The position numbers were made by a program, and so were the translations under genes. From the NCBI GenBank assembly GCA_001464495.1, contig LNDZ01000021.1:1-64000 (forward strand): 64,000 nucleotides of DNA, in the 5' to 3' direction. Below the pieces are notes generated by a model. It saw only the letters and a program-made list of their open reading frames with translations, was not told where the DNA came from and did not search any database. Origin of the DNA: Betaproteobacteria bacterium Ga0074130 (GTDB lineage Bacteria > Pseudomonadota > Gammaproteobacteria > Burkholderiales > Rhodocyclaceae). Below are positions 9,135 through 19,186 of the stretch, piece by piece. Within the stretch, counting starts at the first letter, position 1, and every line of letters begins with the position of its first letter.

Positions 9135-11266
9135 GCGCTAGCCCCCGCGACAGAAACCTCAACCAACACCTCTGCCTCAAAGCCGAACACATCCACCACC
9201 CGCACGCACACGCGACGCGGGCCTGTCTTAACGGGCAGCGTCAGCACCGCCTCGGTGGTGACGCGCAGCGGGTCGCCATCATTATCGGCATTGCCGCGAT
9301 AGTCCTGCCACACCGAGCGGAACACCTGTCCGTCGTAATCGGGATCAACCGCCCAGTATTCGATCAGCGCCAGCGGCTCTTTGTTCGCCACTGCTTGCAA
9401 CTTGGCGCGATTGGCCTCGTCGAGGTTGATCGCCTCCGGCGACAGCAGCACGTAATTCGCCAGCCGCACCGTCAGTGTTTCCTGTGCGCCCTGAATCTGA
9501 CGCTGCACAGGGTGCAGCGTCAGATACTGCAAACTCGCAAAGCGTACCGAGCTCTTGAGCTTCTCCAGCCCGCCCTTTTTCTTCAGCCGGTCGAGCAGGT
9601 CGGGCGGAATCACCAATACTTCCAGCCGTGCATCGTTGAAGGCAGTTATCGCCTCGCCGATGGCGGGCTCGAAGTTCCAGCCCAGCACCACCACCTTGTC
9701 CCAGCCGCCCATCAGCGTATCGCGCTGGGCAATGGCTTTTTTCAGCGTGGCCGCGCCCGTGAGCTTGTTGGGCGAATCCACCACAATCAGCGTCTTGTTG
9801 CCCCCGGCCGTAATCTTGCCAAGGTTGCGGTTGGGGTTGTCCTCCGGCGGTAGCGGCAATGCACCGAACAGCGACAGCACAATGCCCGCCAGATCACCGA
9901 CGCGGAACTTTTTACCCAGCGTGGCCTTGGCCGCCTCCACCTGATAGTCGCCAATGGCTTGGTAAAGGAAAGGCTGGGCGTTCTGATCGATCAAGCGTTT
10001 GCGCATGATCATGCAAGCCGGCTTACCCAGGTCGCTGGTGATCCAACGGCAGCCAAGCTTTTCGGCCACGGCAGCAGTAGTGCCGGAGCCGCCGAAGAAG
10101 TCAGCGATGAGTTGCCCCTTTTCGGTTGCCGACTCAATTACTCTTTTAATCAAACGCTCAGGTTTTTGCGTGTCGTAACCTACAGCCTCGTTGCTTGAAT
10201 CCATCAACCCAATTCGGACATCCTCATCAATCCATAGGCTTCCGACAACCTGTCCGTCTGTTTTGTCGAGGTACCTTTTTTGATAGACAGCCCCCTTGGG
10301 GCCAATATAGATATTTCCCTTAGAGAACTCGCTATCAATTCTGTCTTGCCCCCACGCCCAATGTCTTCCATTTGGTGGTGGGAGCGTTAAATCGCCAAAT
10401 CTCCGAGGCTCTCCTTGCCCGGGTGCATCTAGGGTAACCAATGCGTACTGGCCATTTTCATCGCTATATTTGTACGTTTTCTTTACGTATTCTTCAGAGT
10501 GATCTCGATACACAAACTTGACATCGGAAACATCCGGGTTCTTTCCGTACCAAAACAATGTGTCGTGAACTTTTCCTGTTGCTGTTGAGCTTTTGGGCTT
10601 CGTTTTCATCCAAATAACTTCGTTCAGCAAATTCTTCCTTCCAAACACTTCGTCTAGTGCAATCTTGACGTAGTGCCCCACATGCCAGTCGAGGTGCACA
10701 TAGATGGAGCCCGTCTCGGCCAGAAGTTCGCGCATCAGCACCAGCCGTGGCGTGATCATGGCGAGGTAAGAGGCCGTACCGTCGCTCCATGTGTCGGAAT
10801 AGGCAAACTGCTCGATCACTGTGGGCTTCTGTTCCAGCTCCACGCCCGGCAGCGTGACCTTGGTGCGGTAGTCGGCCTTGCTGTCAAAGGGCGGGTCGAT
10901 ATAGATCAGATCCACCTTGCCGCGCAATGAGGGCGTGTGTTCGTCGCCGGCCAAGAGTGCGGCCATCGCCATGAGGTTGTCGCCGTAGATCAGGCGGTTG
11001 GCCCAAGGGGTGTTTCCGGCAGGTGTGGCATCGCCAAGCGCAGGCTGCACATTGCCAAACAACCCGCCCTGCACGCTGGCCAGCGCGGCGGCCGCATTGC
11101 CCTGCTGTATCCAGTCCTGCGCCGCTGTGTCTTTGTTCGGCAACACCCATTCGCGGGTTTGCAGCGCCACGCGGTGCCGCCCTTCCAGACTTTCGAGAAT
11201 GCGCTCAGCTTCCCGTTTCCCCTCTGCCACGATGCGCGGCAGCTCTTCCAGCAGACTTTTGGCCAT
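9131..11266 (-). CDS. mod: Type III DNA adenine methyltransferase, Mod subunit
   Basis: The 711-residue protein is the recognition and N6-adenine methylation subunit. Motif IV DPPF (residues 124-127, IDPPFDSKADYR) precedes the SAM-binding motif I FFGGSG (about residues 390-395), the order of the beta class typical of type III Mod proteins. The region between them (residues about 205-380, DNA about 10125-10660) is the expected target-recognition domain and is clearly more AT-rich than the flanks, which suggests exchange of specificity by recombination. C-terminal 200 residues are a poorly conserved coupling region. It is first in the mod-res operon and diverges from an XRE-type regulator at 11370. 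No simple-sequence repeat tract of the phase-variable kind is visible. Confidence 0.95.
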   Translation of the reverse strand: MAKSLLEELPRIVAEGKREAERILESLEGRHRVALQTREWVLPNKDTAAQDWIQQGNAAAALASVQGGLFGNVQPALGDATPAGNTPWANRLIYGDNLMAMAALLAGDEHTPSLRGKVDLIYIDPPFDSKADYRTKVTLPGVELEQKPTVIEQFAYSDTWSDGTASYLAMITPRLVLMRELLAETGSIYVHLDWHVGHYVKIALDEVFGRKNLLNEVIWMKTKPKSSTATGKVHDTLFWYGKNPDVSDVKFVYRDHSEEYVKKTYKYSDENGQYALVTLDAPGQGEPRRFGDLTLPPPNGRHWAWGQDRIDSEFSKGNIYIGPKGAVYQKRYLDKTDGQVVGSLWIDEDVRIGLMDSSNEAVGYDTQKPERLIKRVIESATEKGQLIADFFGGSGTTAAVAEKLGCRWITSDLGKPACMIMRKRLIDQNAQPFLYQAIGDYQVEAAKATLGKKFRVGDLAGIVLSLFGALPLPPEDNPNRNLGKITAGGNKTLIVVDSPNKLTGAATLKKAIAQRDTLMGGWDKVVVLGWNFEPAIGEAITAFNDARLEVLVIPPDLLDRLKKKGGLEKLKSSVRFASLQYLTLHPVQRQIQGAQETLTVRLANYVLLSPEAINLDEANRAKLQAVANKEPLALIEYWAVDPDYDGQVFRSVWQDYRGNADNDGDPLRVTTEAVLTLPVKTGPRRVCVRVVDVFGFEAEVLVEVSVAGASA

Positions 11267-11278
11267 TGTTTTTTTGAT

Positions 11279-11326
11279 GTAACTAGTAACGTAACTGAAA
11301 GTCTAACAAATTACGTAACTAGTTAA
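11279..11326. promoter_or_regulatory. Repeated palindromic sites in the mod / XRE divergent promoter region
   Basis: The 103-bp gap between mod and the XRE gene holds two related sites: GTAACTAGTAACGTAACT (11279-11296) and TTACGTAACTAGTTAA (11311-11326). The second contains the perfect palindromes TTACGTAA and TAACTAGTTA. This spacing and symmetry are typical of operators for a dimeric HTH protein. I infer, without proof, that the adjacent XRE-type protein binds here and controls both directions. Confidence 0.6.
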
Positions 11327-11369
11327 TTCGGTTGCGTGACTTTTGGTTACGCCCGATAGCGTGCTGGGC

Positions 11370-11783
11370 ATGGAAAACCCAAAGGCAAAATTTGCGAAAC
11401 GCCTCGCTGCTGCAATGCAGGCAGCAGGCTATGAGCCGAAGCCCGCTGTGCTGGAACGTGAATTCAACCAGCGACATTGGGGGCGGCCCATTGGTTTGCA
11501 CGGGGTGCGCCGCTGGCTGCGCGGCGAAGTAACGCCGACGTTCGAGAAGATCGAAACGTTGGCCTCTTGGCTGAACGTAACGCCGCAAGAGCTGGGCTTC
11601 GGCCCCGAGATCGAACAACGCGTCACGGCCAAACGCAAGCGCTGGGACGAGGGCATTGGCTATCAAGAGCGCGAAGTGTTCGATGCCTTCCTCAAGCTGC
11701 CCGCCCCACAGCGCAAGGTAGTACGCGAGGTAATTCTGGCTTTTGCGCGGGCGCACGCGGCGGCTGGCAAAGACAAAGCCTAA
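11370..11783 (+). CDS. XRE-type HTH transcriptional regulator (possible controller of the R-M operon)
   Basis: The 137-residue protein has an N-terminal HTH region (residues about 5-75: FAKRLAAAMQAAGY, then GLHGVRRWLRGEVTPTFEK and IETLASWLNVTPQELGF), the pattern of Cro/C1-type regulators. The C-terminal 50 residues are helical and charged (VFDAFLKLPAPQRKVVREVI). I chose ATG 11370 because the HTH starts directly after it; a TTG at 11343 would add nine residues. It diverges from mod across a region with repeated palindromes, so a role as controller protein of the type III system is reasonable but inferred. It is followed after 82 bp by a nucleotidyltransferase-fold gene on the same strand. Confidence 0.8.
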   Translation: MENPKAKFAKRLAAAMQAAGYEPKPAVLEREFNQRHWGRPIGLHGVRRWLRGEVTPTFEKIETLASWLNVTPQELGFGPEIEQRVTAKRKRWDEGIGYQEREVFDAFLKLPAPQRKVVREVILAFARAHAAAGKDKA

Positions 11784-11865
11784 CGCCTAGAGGGCGGCGT
11801 CAGACCGGCACAATTAACGCAACAAATAATTGTATTTAAAGTATTTTCCGTATATATTTTGATTT

Positions 11866-12834
11866 ATGGAAAATGCACGGAAAAGCGATCTATTGATCCC
11901 CTTGCCCGATGACGCGCAGCGGCAATACATTGATGCGCGATCAACCTACACGGCTTGGGAAGATGCCCGCAAGGAAGCATTGGCTGTGCGCGGCGGGATG
12001 TATTGGAAAAAGCAAGGCGTGGGGGAATACCTGATCCGCACCGGCACACGCAATACGCAAAAGAGCTTGGGGCTGCGCACCCCGGAAACCGACGCCATTT
12101 ACACCCGCTTTACCGAACGCAAGGCTGCGGCAGCGCAGCGTCTTGCCGACTTGAAAGAGACGATGACGCGGCAGCAGCGCATGAACCGGGCCTTGTATGT
12201 GGGCCGGGCGCCAAATGTGCTGGTGGATATATTGCAGGCACTGGATAAAGCCGAACTGAGCGAGTATTTCACGGTAGTCGGCACCCATGCGCTGTATGCC
12301 TACGAGGCGGCAGCAGGTGTGTTGATTGCTCCGCCCGAGGCGATGGCCACACAGGATGTGGATTTACTGTGGGACACCCGCAAGCGGCTGCGCTTTGTCG
12401 CCAACATGAAGCGGCTGGATGCCTCAATGCTGGGTCTGCTACAACGGGTAGACCCGAGCTTTCGGCTGCGTAGCGACCAGCACTACACAGCAGTCAACAG
12501 CAAAGGTTTTGAGGTGGATATTTTGCGCCGTGAGGCGATTGAGGATGACCCACACCCTGTGCGACTGACTGAAGATGAGGAGGATTTTTGGGTGGTGCAG
12601 GCAAAGAAGGCAGGCACCTTGCTGAATGCTGCGCCCTTTTCGGCCATGGTGGTGTCTGCTAACGGACACATGGCGCGCATGCACACGGTGCCACCCAATA
12701 CCTTTGTTCGCTTTAAGCGCTGGCTGGCTGAGCAGCCAGATCGTGACCCGCTCAAAACATCACGCGACAAATTGCAGGCTGATATTGTGGCGGCGTTAAT
12801 CGCCGACTATTTGCCGCAATATGCACTCGCTTAG
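11866..12834 (+). CDS. Nucleotidyltransferase-fold protein (GSU2403 / NTP_transf_8 type)
   Basis: The 322-residue protein resembles the GSU2403 family of predicted nucleotidyltransferases. An N-terminal helical part (residues 1-105) is followed by the core: VVGTHALYAYE, then ATQDVDLLWD carrying the paired Asp residues, and EVDILRR as a third acidic position. These are the metal-binding acidic residues expected in a Pol-beta-like fold. The substrate is unknown. Such folds occur in toxins (AbiEii/MenT types) and in defence islands, so a toxin or effector role beside the R-M genes is possible but not shown. The upstream DNA is very AT-rich and no clear ribosome site is visible; TTTTCCGT (11844-11851) and ACGGAAAA (11877-11884) form an inverted repeat around the start. 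The stop codon lies in a 12-bp tandem repeat. Confidence 0.75.
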   Translation: MENARKSDLLIPLPDDAQRQYIDARSTYTAWEDARKEALAVRGGMYWKKQGVGEYLIRTGTRNTQKSLGLRTPETDAIYTRFTERKAAAAQRLADLKETMTRQQRMNRALYVGRAPNVLVDILQALDKAELSEYFTVVGTHALYAYEAAAGVLIAPPEAMATQDVDLLWDTRKRLRFVANMKRLDASMLGLLQRVDPSFRLRSDQHYTAVNSKGFEVDILRREAIEDDPHPVRLTEDEEDFWVVQAKKAGTLLNAAPFSAMVVSANGHMARMHTVPPNTFVRFKRWLAEQPDRDPLKTSRDKLQADIVAALIADYLPQYALA

Positions 12835-12872
12835 GTACTCGCTTAGGTACTCACCTAAGTACTCGCTTAGGC
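12825..12872. repeat. Four tandem 12-bp repeats at the end of the nucleotidyltransferase gene
   Basis: ACTCGCTTAGGT occurs at 12825-12836 and 12837-12848, a variant ACTCACCTAAGT at 12849-12860 and ACTCGCTTAGGC at 12861-12872. The first copy holds the TAG stop of the upstream gene. Because the unit is 12 bp, every copy has an in-frame stop (TAG, TAG, TAA, TAG). CTTAGGT and ACCTAAG in the second and third copies can pair as a small hairpin between this gene and the convergent ftsK. Confidence 0.9.
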
Positions 12873-12891
12873 AAGTACCCGACAGCCTGCT

Positions 12892-15201
12892 TTAACCGTT
12901 CTGCTCCGGCACCAGCACCTCACGACCGCCAGCGCCATTCATGGGCGACACCAGACCGGCCTTTTCCATTTGCTCGATCAGGCGCGCGGCACGGTTGTAG
13001 CCAATGCGCAGATGGCGCTGTACCAGCGAGATGGAAGGACGGCGGGTCTTGAGCACCACTTCAACAGCTTGGTCATACATCGGGTCGGCTTCGCCATCCG
13101 CATCGGGCTCGCCGCCCATACCGCCACCGTCTTCTGCGGCCGGTGCGGCCAAGATGCTGTCGATATACTCAGGCGGGCCGACCTTCTTCAGGTAATCAAC
13201 CACGCGGTGCACTTCGTCATCGGCCACAAACGCGCCATGCACGCGCACTGGCAGGCCGCTGCCCGGCGGCAGGTAGAGCATATCGCCCTGCCCCAACAAA
13301 GCCTCGGCGCCCATCTGGTCGAGAATCGTGCGCGAATCAATCTTGCTGGAGACCTGGAAGGCAATACGCGTCGGGATGTTGGCTTTAATCAAACCAGTGA
13401 TCACATCCACGCTCGGGCGCTGGGTAGCCAGCACTAGGTGGATACCGGCGGCACGGGCCTTTTGTGCCAAGCGGGCAATTAGCTCTTCGACCTTCTTGCC
13501 CACCACCATCATCAGATCGGCCAGCTCGTCGATCACCACCACAATGTAGGGCATGTGCTCCAGCGGCTCGGGACTTTCTGGCGTCAGAGAGAATGGGTTG
13601 CCAACATGCTCGCCCGCCTTCTTGGCGTCGGCGATCTTGGCATTGAAGCCCGCCAGATTGCGCACCCCCAGAGCCGACATCAGCTTGTAACGCTTTTCCA
13701 TTTCGCCCACACACCAGTGCAGCGCGTTGCCGGCCTTGCTCATGTCGGTGACGACCGGTGCAAGCAAATGTGGGATGCCTTCGTAGATCGACAACTCCAG
13801 CATCTTGGGGTCGATCATGATAAGGCGCACATCCTTGGGCTCGGACTTATAGACGAGCGAGAGGATCATGGCGTTGATACCAACCGACTTGCCGGAGCCA
13901 GTTGTACCCGCCACCAGCAAGTGCGGCGCCTTGGCCAAGTCCGTGACCGTGGGCTGGCCAGAAATGTCCTTACCCAGCGCCACAGCCAGCGGCGAATTCA
14001 TGTCGTGATAGGCCCGCGAACCAATAATCTCGGTCAGGCGCACGGTTTGGCGCTTGCTGTTGGGCAGTTCCAGCGCCATGCAGGACTTGCCGGGTACGGT
14101 TTCGACCACGCGGATGCTCACCAGCGACAGTGCACGTGCCAGATCCTTGGCCAGATTGACGATCTGGCTGCCCTTCACACCCGTTGCTGGCTCGATTTCG
14201 TAGCGCGTCACCACTGGGCCCGGGAAAGCCGCCAGCACTTGCACCACCACGCCAAAGTCGGCCAGCTTGCGTTCGATTAAGCGGGAGGTGAATTCCAGCG
14301 TGTCGGCACTCGGCATGTCATCCGGGTTATGGACAGGCTCGGCCAGCAAGTGCAGCGGGGGCAATGCGCCGCCCGGCGCATCAAAGAACAGCGGCGCCTG
14401 ACGCTCCTTCTCGATGCGTGCCTCGGCCTTCTTGGCCAGCGGTACTTCTTGCACGATGGGCTCGATGCGTACCGGCGGCGGCGGATTGGCTTCAACCCGC
14501 TTGAGTTCGGTTTCAACCAGTGCCTCGCGTTGCTCGGCGACAGCGCGGCCAATCTTCTTGTCTTGGCGGGTTTGCCAGGCGCTGATGCTGCCTAAGTAGA
14601 TGCGCTCCAACAGGAAGCCGAAACGCTCGACAAAATTAATCCACGAGACCCCGGCAAACAAGGACAAGCCCAGCGCAAAGAGGGTCAGCAAAATCAGGGT
14701 GCCGCCGGTAAAGCCAAGATATTGCAGGGCCAAATTGGATACGCCGTGACCGAGCATGCCGCCCGGCTGGAACGGCAGCGCCACCTTGAGGCTCCAGAAA
14801 CGCAGCGATTCGACACCGCTGCTGGCAACCAGCAATACGATGAAGCCACAGAGCACCACCGACAGGTGGCGGCGATTGGTTTCCTGCGAAAAGCCCAGAC
14901 GGCGATAGCCCCAAGCCAGCAGCAGGAGCAGGCACGCGACCCACCACCAGGCGGAGAGGCCAAACAGATACAGCATCAGATCAGCCAGCCAAGCGCCAAA
15001 CTTGCCGCCGGGATTGACGACGTTCGGTGCCAAGGCGGCGTGCGACCAGCCCGGATCGGCCTTGTCAAAGCCCCACAGGATCAACGCCAGAAAAGCGGCC
15101 AGTGCGGCAACACAAAGCCAGCGGGCTTCATGCACCAAGGCAGCAATCTTTTCCGGCAGGGGTTGGGACAGGTTACGTTCGGCCATTGCAGTCATTCTCA
15201 T
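12892..15201 (-). CDS. ftsK: DNA translocase FtsK
   Basis: About 769 residues. The N-terminal membrane domain (residues about 20-190) has four hydrophobic helices, as in FtsK proteins that anchor at the division septum. A short Pro/Glu-rich linker follows. The motor domain has Walker [12 protein letters not shown] and Walker [14 protein letters not shown]. The C-terminal gamma winged helix ([24 protein letters not shown]) reads KOPS-like polarity sequences. FtsK pumps DNA through the septum and activates dimer resolution. Starts at 15201, 15195 and 15186 are all possible; none has a strong ribosome site. In E. coli lolA-rarA-serS follows ftsK; here the R-M island and a convergent gene intervene. 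Confidence 0.96.
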   Translation of the reverse strand: MRMTAMAERNLSQPLPEKIAALVHEARWLCVAALAAFLALILWGFDKADPGWSHAALAPNVVNPGGKFGAWLADLMLYLFGLSAWWWVACLLLLLAWGYRRLGFSQETNRRHLSVVLCGFIVLLVASSGVESLRFWSLKVALPFQPGGMLGHGVSNLALQYLGFTGGTLILLTLFALGLSLFAGVSWINFVERFGFLLERIYLGSISAWQTRQDKKIGRAVAEQREALVETELKRVEANPPPPVRIEPIVQEVPLAKKAEARIEKERQAPLFFDAPGGALPPLHLLAEPVHNPDDMPSADTLEFTSRLIERKLADFGVVVQVLAAFPGPVVTRYEIEPATGVKGSQIVNLAKDLARALSLVSIRVVETVPGKSCMALELPNSKRQTVRLTEIIGSRAYHDMNSPLAVALGKDISGQPTVTDLAKAPHLLVAGTTGSGKSVGINAMILSLVYKSEPKDVRLIMIDPKMLELSIYEGIPHLLAPVVTDMSKAGNALHWCVGEMEKRYKLMSALGVRNLAGFNAKIADAKKAGEHVGNPFSLTPESPEPLEHMPYIVVVIDELADLMMVVGKKVEELIARLAQKARAAGIHLVLATQRPSVDVITGLIKANIPTRIAFQVSSKIDSRTILDQMGAEALLGQGDMLYLPPGSGLPVRVHGAFVADDEVHRVVDYLKKVGPPEYIDSILAAPAAEDGGGMGGEPDADGEADPMYDQAVEVVLKTRRPSISLVQRHLRIGYNRAARLIEQMEKAGLVSPMNGAGGREVLVPEQNG

Positions 15202-15324
15202 CTCGCACCAAGGCGTCCGTACGACACGGACGGGTAGCAGCGTCCCATGGTAGCCAGCAGCGCCCTCAGGCAAAGCGCCGATAAAACCCCTTTTCAGGCT
15301 GGAAACCCGAACTTGACTGCGCAT

Positions 15325-16468
<1,144 letters not shown>

Positions 16469-16494
16469 GTTGTCGCAGTAACTCGTCACTCAGC

Positions 16495-17067
16495 ATGAAA
16501 AAGCAGCGCCCGCCGACGGAGATCGCTCCGGAAGAGCGGGCGTTGTTTCGTGATGAGGTCGCCGATGTCGTGCCCATTCAGCATGACCGCGTGGTGCATG
16601 ACGTGCCGCCACCACTGGCGATTCCACGGCAGCGTGAAATGGATGAAATCTTGGCGCTGGCCGAAAGCCTTGATGCAGCGCCGTTTGAGATCATGCTCGA
16701 AGGTGGCGACGAGCTCGCCTTTGCACGCAATGGCATCCCCAAGATGGTTCTGCGCGATCTGCGCGCGGGCCGTTGGGTGTCACAAGGTCAACTTGATCTA
16801 CACGGGCTTAACCGCGAAGAGGCCCGCGCCGCGATGGCCGAGTTTTTGGCCACAGCATTAGTCGCCGGCCTGCGCTGTGTGCGCATCATTCACGGTAAAG
16901 GCTTACGCTCCCCCGGCCGCGAGCCCGTCCTCAAGGAACTGGTGCGCAACTGGCTGGCGAACCGCAAAGAAGTGCTGGCCTATGCACAAACTCGCGCAGC
17001 CGAAGGTGGGGGCGGTGCAGTCACCGTTCTGCTCAAACGCGACAAACCGCACACTGCAAATCGCTAG
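16495..17067 (+). CDS. Smr-domain protein
   Basis: The 190-residue protein has an Smr (small MutS-related) domain in its C-terminal half. The two key motifs are LDLHGLNREEAR (about residue 100) and IIHGKGLRSPG (about residue 130). Smr domains are nucleic-acid endonucleases of the YdaL/SmrA/SmrB kind; SmrB cleaves mRNA at collided ribosomes. Which branch this one belongs to I cannot tell; the N-terminal 90 residues are acidic and not recognised. It is probably cotranscribed with trxB and ends at a strong terminator. Confidence 0.9.
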   Translation: MKKQRPPTEIAPEERALFRDEVADVVPIQHDRVVHDVPPPLAIPRQREMDEILALAESLDAAPFEIMLEGGDELAFARNGIPKMVLRDLRAGRWVSQGQLDLHGLNREEARAAMAEFLATALVAGLRCVRIIHGKGLRSPGREPVLKELVRNWLANRKEVLAYAQTRAAEGGGGAVTVLLKRDKPHTANR

Positions 17068-17083
17068 CGCTGCTGGCATCAAT

Positions 17084-17109
17084 AAAAAACCGGCCTCGGC
17101 CGGTTTTTT
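17084..17109 (+). terminator. Rho-independent terminator after the Smr gene
   Basis: A short GC stem CCGGCC/GGCCGG with a 2-base loop is flanked by six A and six T, so it can act on both strands. It lies between the Smr gene and the convergent glnB. Confidence 0.85.
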
Positions 17110-17150
17110 ATTGCGTGATGTGGCCTGATCTTGTCAGACCCGACACCTAA

Positions 17151-17522
<372 letters not shown>

Positions 17523-19163
17523 TTAAAACTCGTCCTGATAACCGGATGTTATCGGATAGCGCCAGTCCTTGCCAAATCCGCGTTGCGAAATACGGATGCC
17601 GATGGCGGCCTGACGACGTTTGTATTCATTACGTTTGAGTAGCGTAACCACGCGGCGCACATCGGCCTCGCTGTAACCGCGGGCGATGATCTCGCGCGGC
17701 GACTGGTTTTGCTCCATATAGCCCTCGATGATCGCATCGAGAATTTCGTAAGGCGGCAGGCTGTCTTGATCGGTCTGTCCAGGCTTAAGCTCAGCTGAAG
17801 GTGGGCGCACGATGATGTTTTCGGGAATCGGCACATCCTTGCCCTGCGTCAGCGCGACCTGATTGCGATAGCGCGACAAGCGATAGACGAAGGTCTTCAT
17901 CACGTCTTTGATCACCGCATAACCACCAGCCATGTCGCCGTAAAGCGTGGCATAACCGACGGCTGTCTCGCTCTTGTTGCTGGTGGTCAGGACAATCGAA
18001 CCGGTGCGATTCGACAGCGCCATCAGGATCATGCCGCGCGCACGCGCCTGCACATTCTCTTCGGTCGTATCCCATTGCGACTTAGGCAAGCCCGTAAACA
18101 ACGGCGCCAGCGTATCGGCATAGGTCTGCATAACTGGCTCAATCGGAATTTCGTCGTATTTAATGCCCAGTACGCGCACCATTTCGCGGGAATCGTCGAG
18201 GCTCATCTGCGCGGTGTAAGGCGATGGCATCATCACAGCATGGACCTTGTCCGCACCGAGTGCATCGACTGCCACGCACAGCGTCAGGGCCGAATCAATC
18301 CCGCCGGACAGACCAATAATGGCGCCCGGAAACTTGTTCTTGCCCAAATAATCGCGCACACCGAGGACTAGCGCGGCATATGCCGCGGCCTCATCACTCT
18401 GCGGTGGTTCAATGTTGCTGGGCAACAGTTTGCCACCTGCAAACTCAAGGACCGCCACCGTCTCGACAAAAGATGGCAACTGTGTCAGCAGCTTGCCAGT
18501 GGCATCCAGCGCAAACGACGCGCCATCGAAGACCAGCTCATCTTGCCCGCCCACCAGATTGGCATAGACCACGGGAATGCCCATGGCGGCGATCCGATCT
18601 CGCACGACGCCCTGACGCAGATGCTGCTTACCTACGTGGAAGGGGGAGGCATTGAGGACCAGCAAGACCTCGGCCCCGGCTTCAGCGGACTGCTCGGCCG
18701 CACCCTCCTCCCAAACATCCGCACAAATATTGATGCCGCAGCGCACGCCCTTGATCTCGATCACACAAGGCTCGGTGCCGGCGTTGAAGTAACGCTCTTC
18801 GTCAAACACCTCGTAATTGGGCAGGTGATGCTTGCGATACGTGGCAGCGACTTTGCCGTTCAGCAGCAGGGACGCAGCGTTATAGCAAATATCCCCTTCG
18901 CGCAGCGGATGGCCGATGATCATGGCCAGGTCTGGCACCGCGTTGGCCAATACTTGCAGGGCATTTTCAGCAGCCCGGTAGAAATCGGCGCGCAGGAGCA
19001 GATCCTCAGGCGGGTAACCGCACAAGGCCAGTTCAGGGGTCAGCAGGACATCGGCGCCCTGTGCTTTTGCCTCACGGGCAGCGGCAACAATCCGCGCGGC
19101 ATTGCCGTCCAGATCGCCCACCGTACAGTTGATCTGGGCGACAGCAATTTTCAAGGTAGACAT
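17523..19163 (-). CDS. nadE: Glutamine-dependent NAD+ synthetase
   Basis: The 546-residue enzyme makes NAD+ from deamido-NAD+, ATP and glutamine. The N-terminal nitrilase-type glutaminase domain (residues 1-260) has the catalytic Glu near LLTPELALCGYPPEDLL, Lys in YRKHHLPNYEVFDE and Cys in CGINICADVWEE. The C-terminal synthetase domain has the PP-loop IIGLSGGIDSALT and STTSNKSE-like TTSNKSETAVGY. The start at 19163 (MSTLKIAVAQINC) fits the family; an ATG five codons earlier is less likely. The opposite gene starts 24 bp away, so the promoters overlap. glnB follows. Confidence 0.97.
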   Translation of the reverse strand: MSTLKIAVAQINCTVGDLDGNAARIVAAAREAKAQGADVLLTPELALCGYPPEDLLLRADFYRAAENALQVLANAVPDLAMIIGHPLREGDICYNAASLLLNGKVAATYRKHHLPNYEVFDEERYFNAGTEPCVIEIKGVRCGINICADVWEEGAAEQSAEAGAEVLLVLNASPFHVGKQHLRQGVVRDRIAAMGIPVVYANLVGGQDELVFDGASFALDATGKLLTQLPSFVETVAVLEFAGGKLLPSNIEPPQSDEAAAYAALVLGVRDYLGKNKFPGAIIGLSGGIDSALTLCVAVDALGADKVHAVMMPSPYTAQMSLDDSREMVRVLGIKYDEIPIEPVMQTYADTLAPLFTGLPKSQWDTTEENVQARARGMILMALSNRTGSIVLTTSNKSETAVGYATLYGDMAGGYAVIKDVMKTFVYRLSRYRNQVALTQGKDVPIPENIIVRPPSAELKPGQTDQDSLPPYEILDAIIEGYMEQNQSPREIIARGYSEADVRRVVTLLKRNEYKRRQAAIGIRISQRGFGKDWRYPITSGYQDEF

Positions 19164-19186
19164 GCCGCAACTATACAACAGCGGCT

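Noticed and set aside
12825..12872. Tandem 12-bp repeats as a CRISPR or phase-variation tract
   Set aside because: Units are contiguous without spacers, and the 12-bp period with stops in every copy cannot shift a reading frame.
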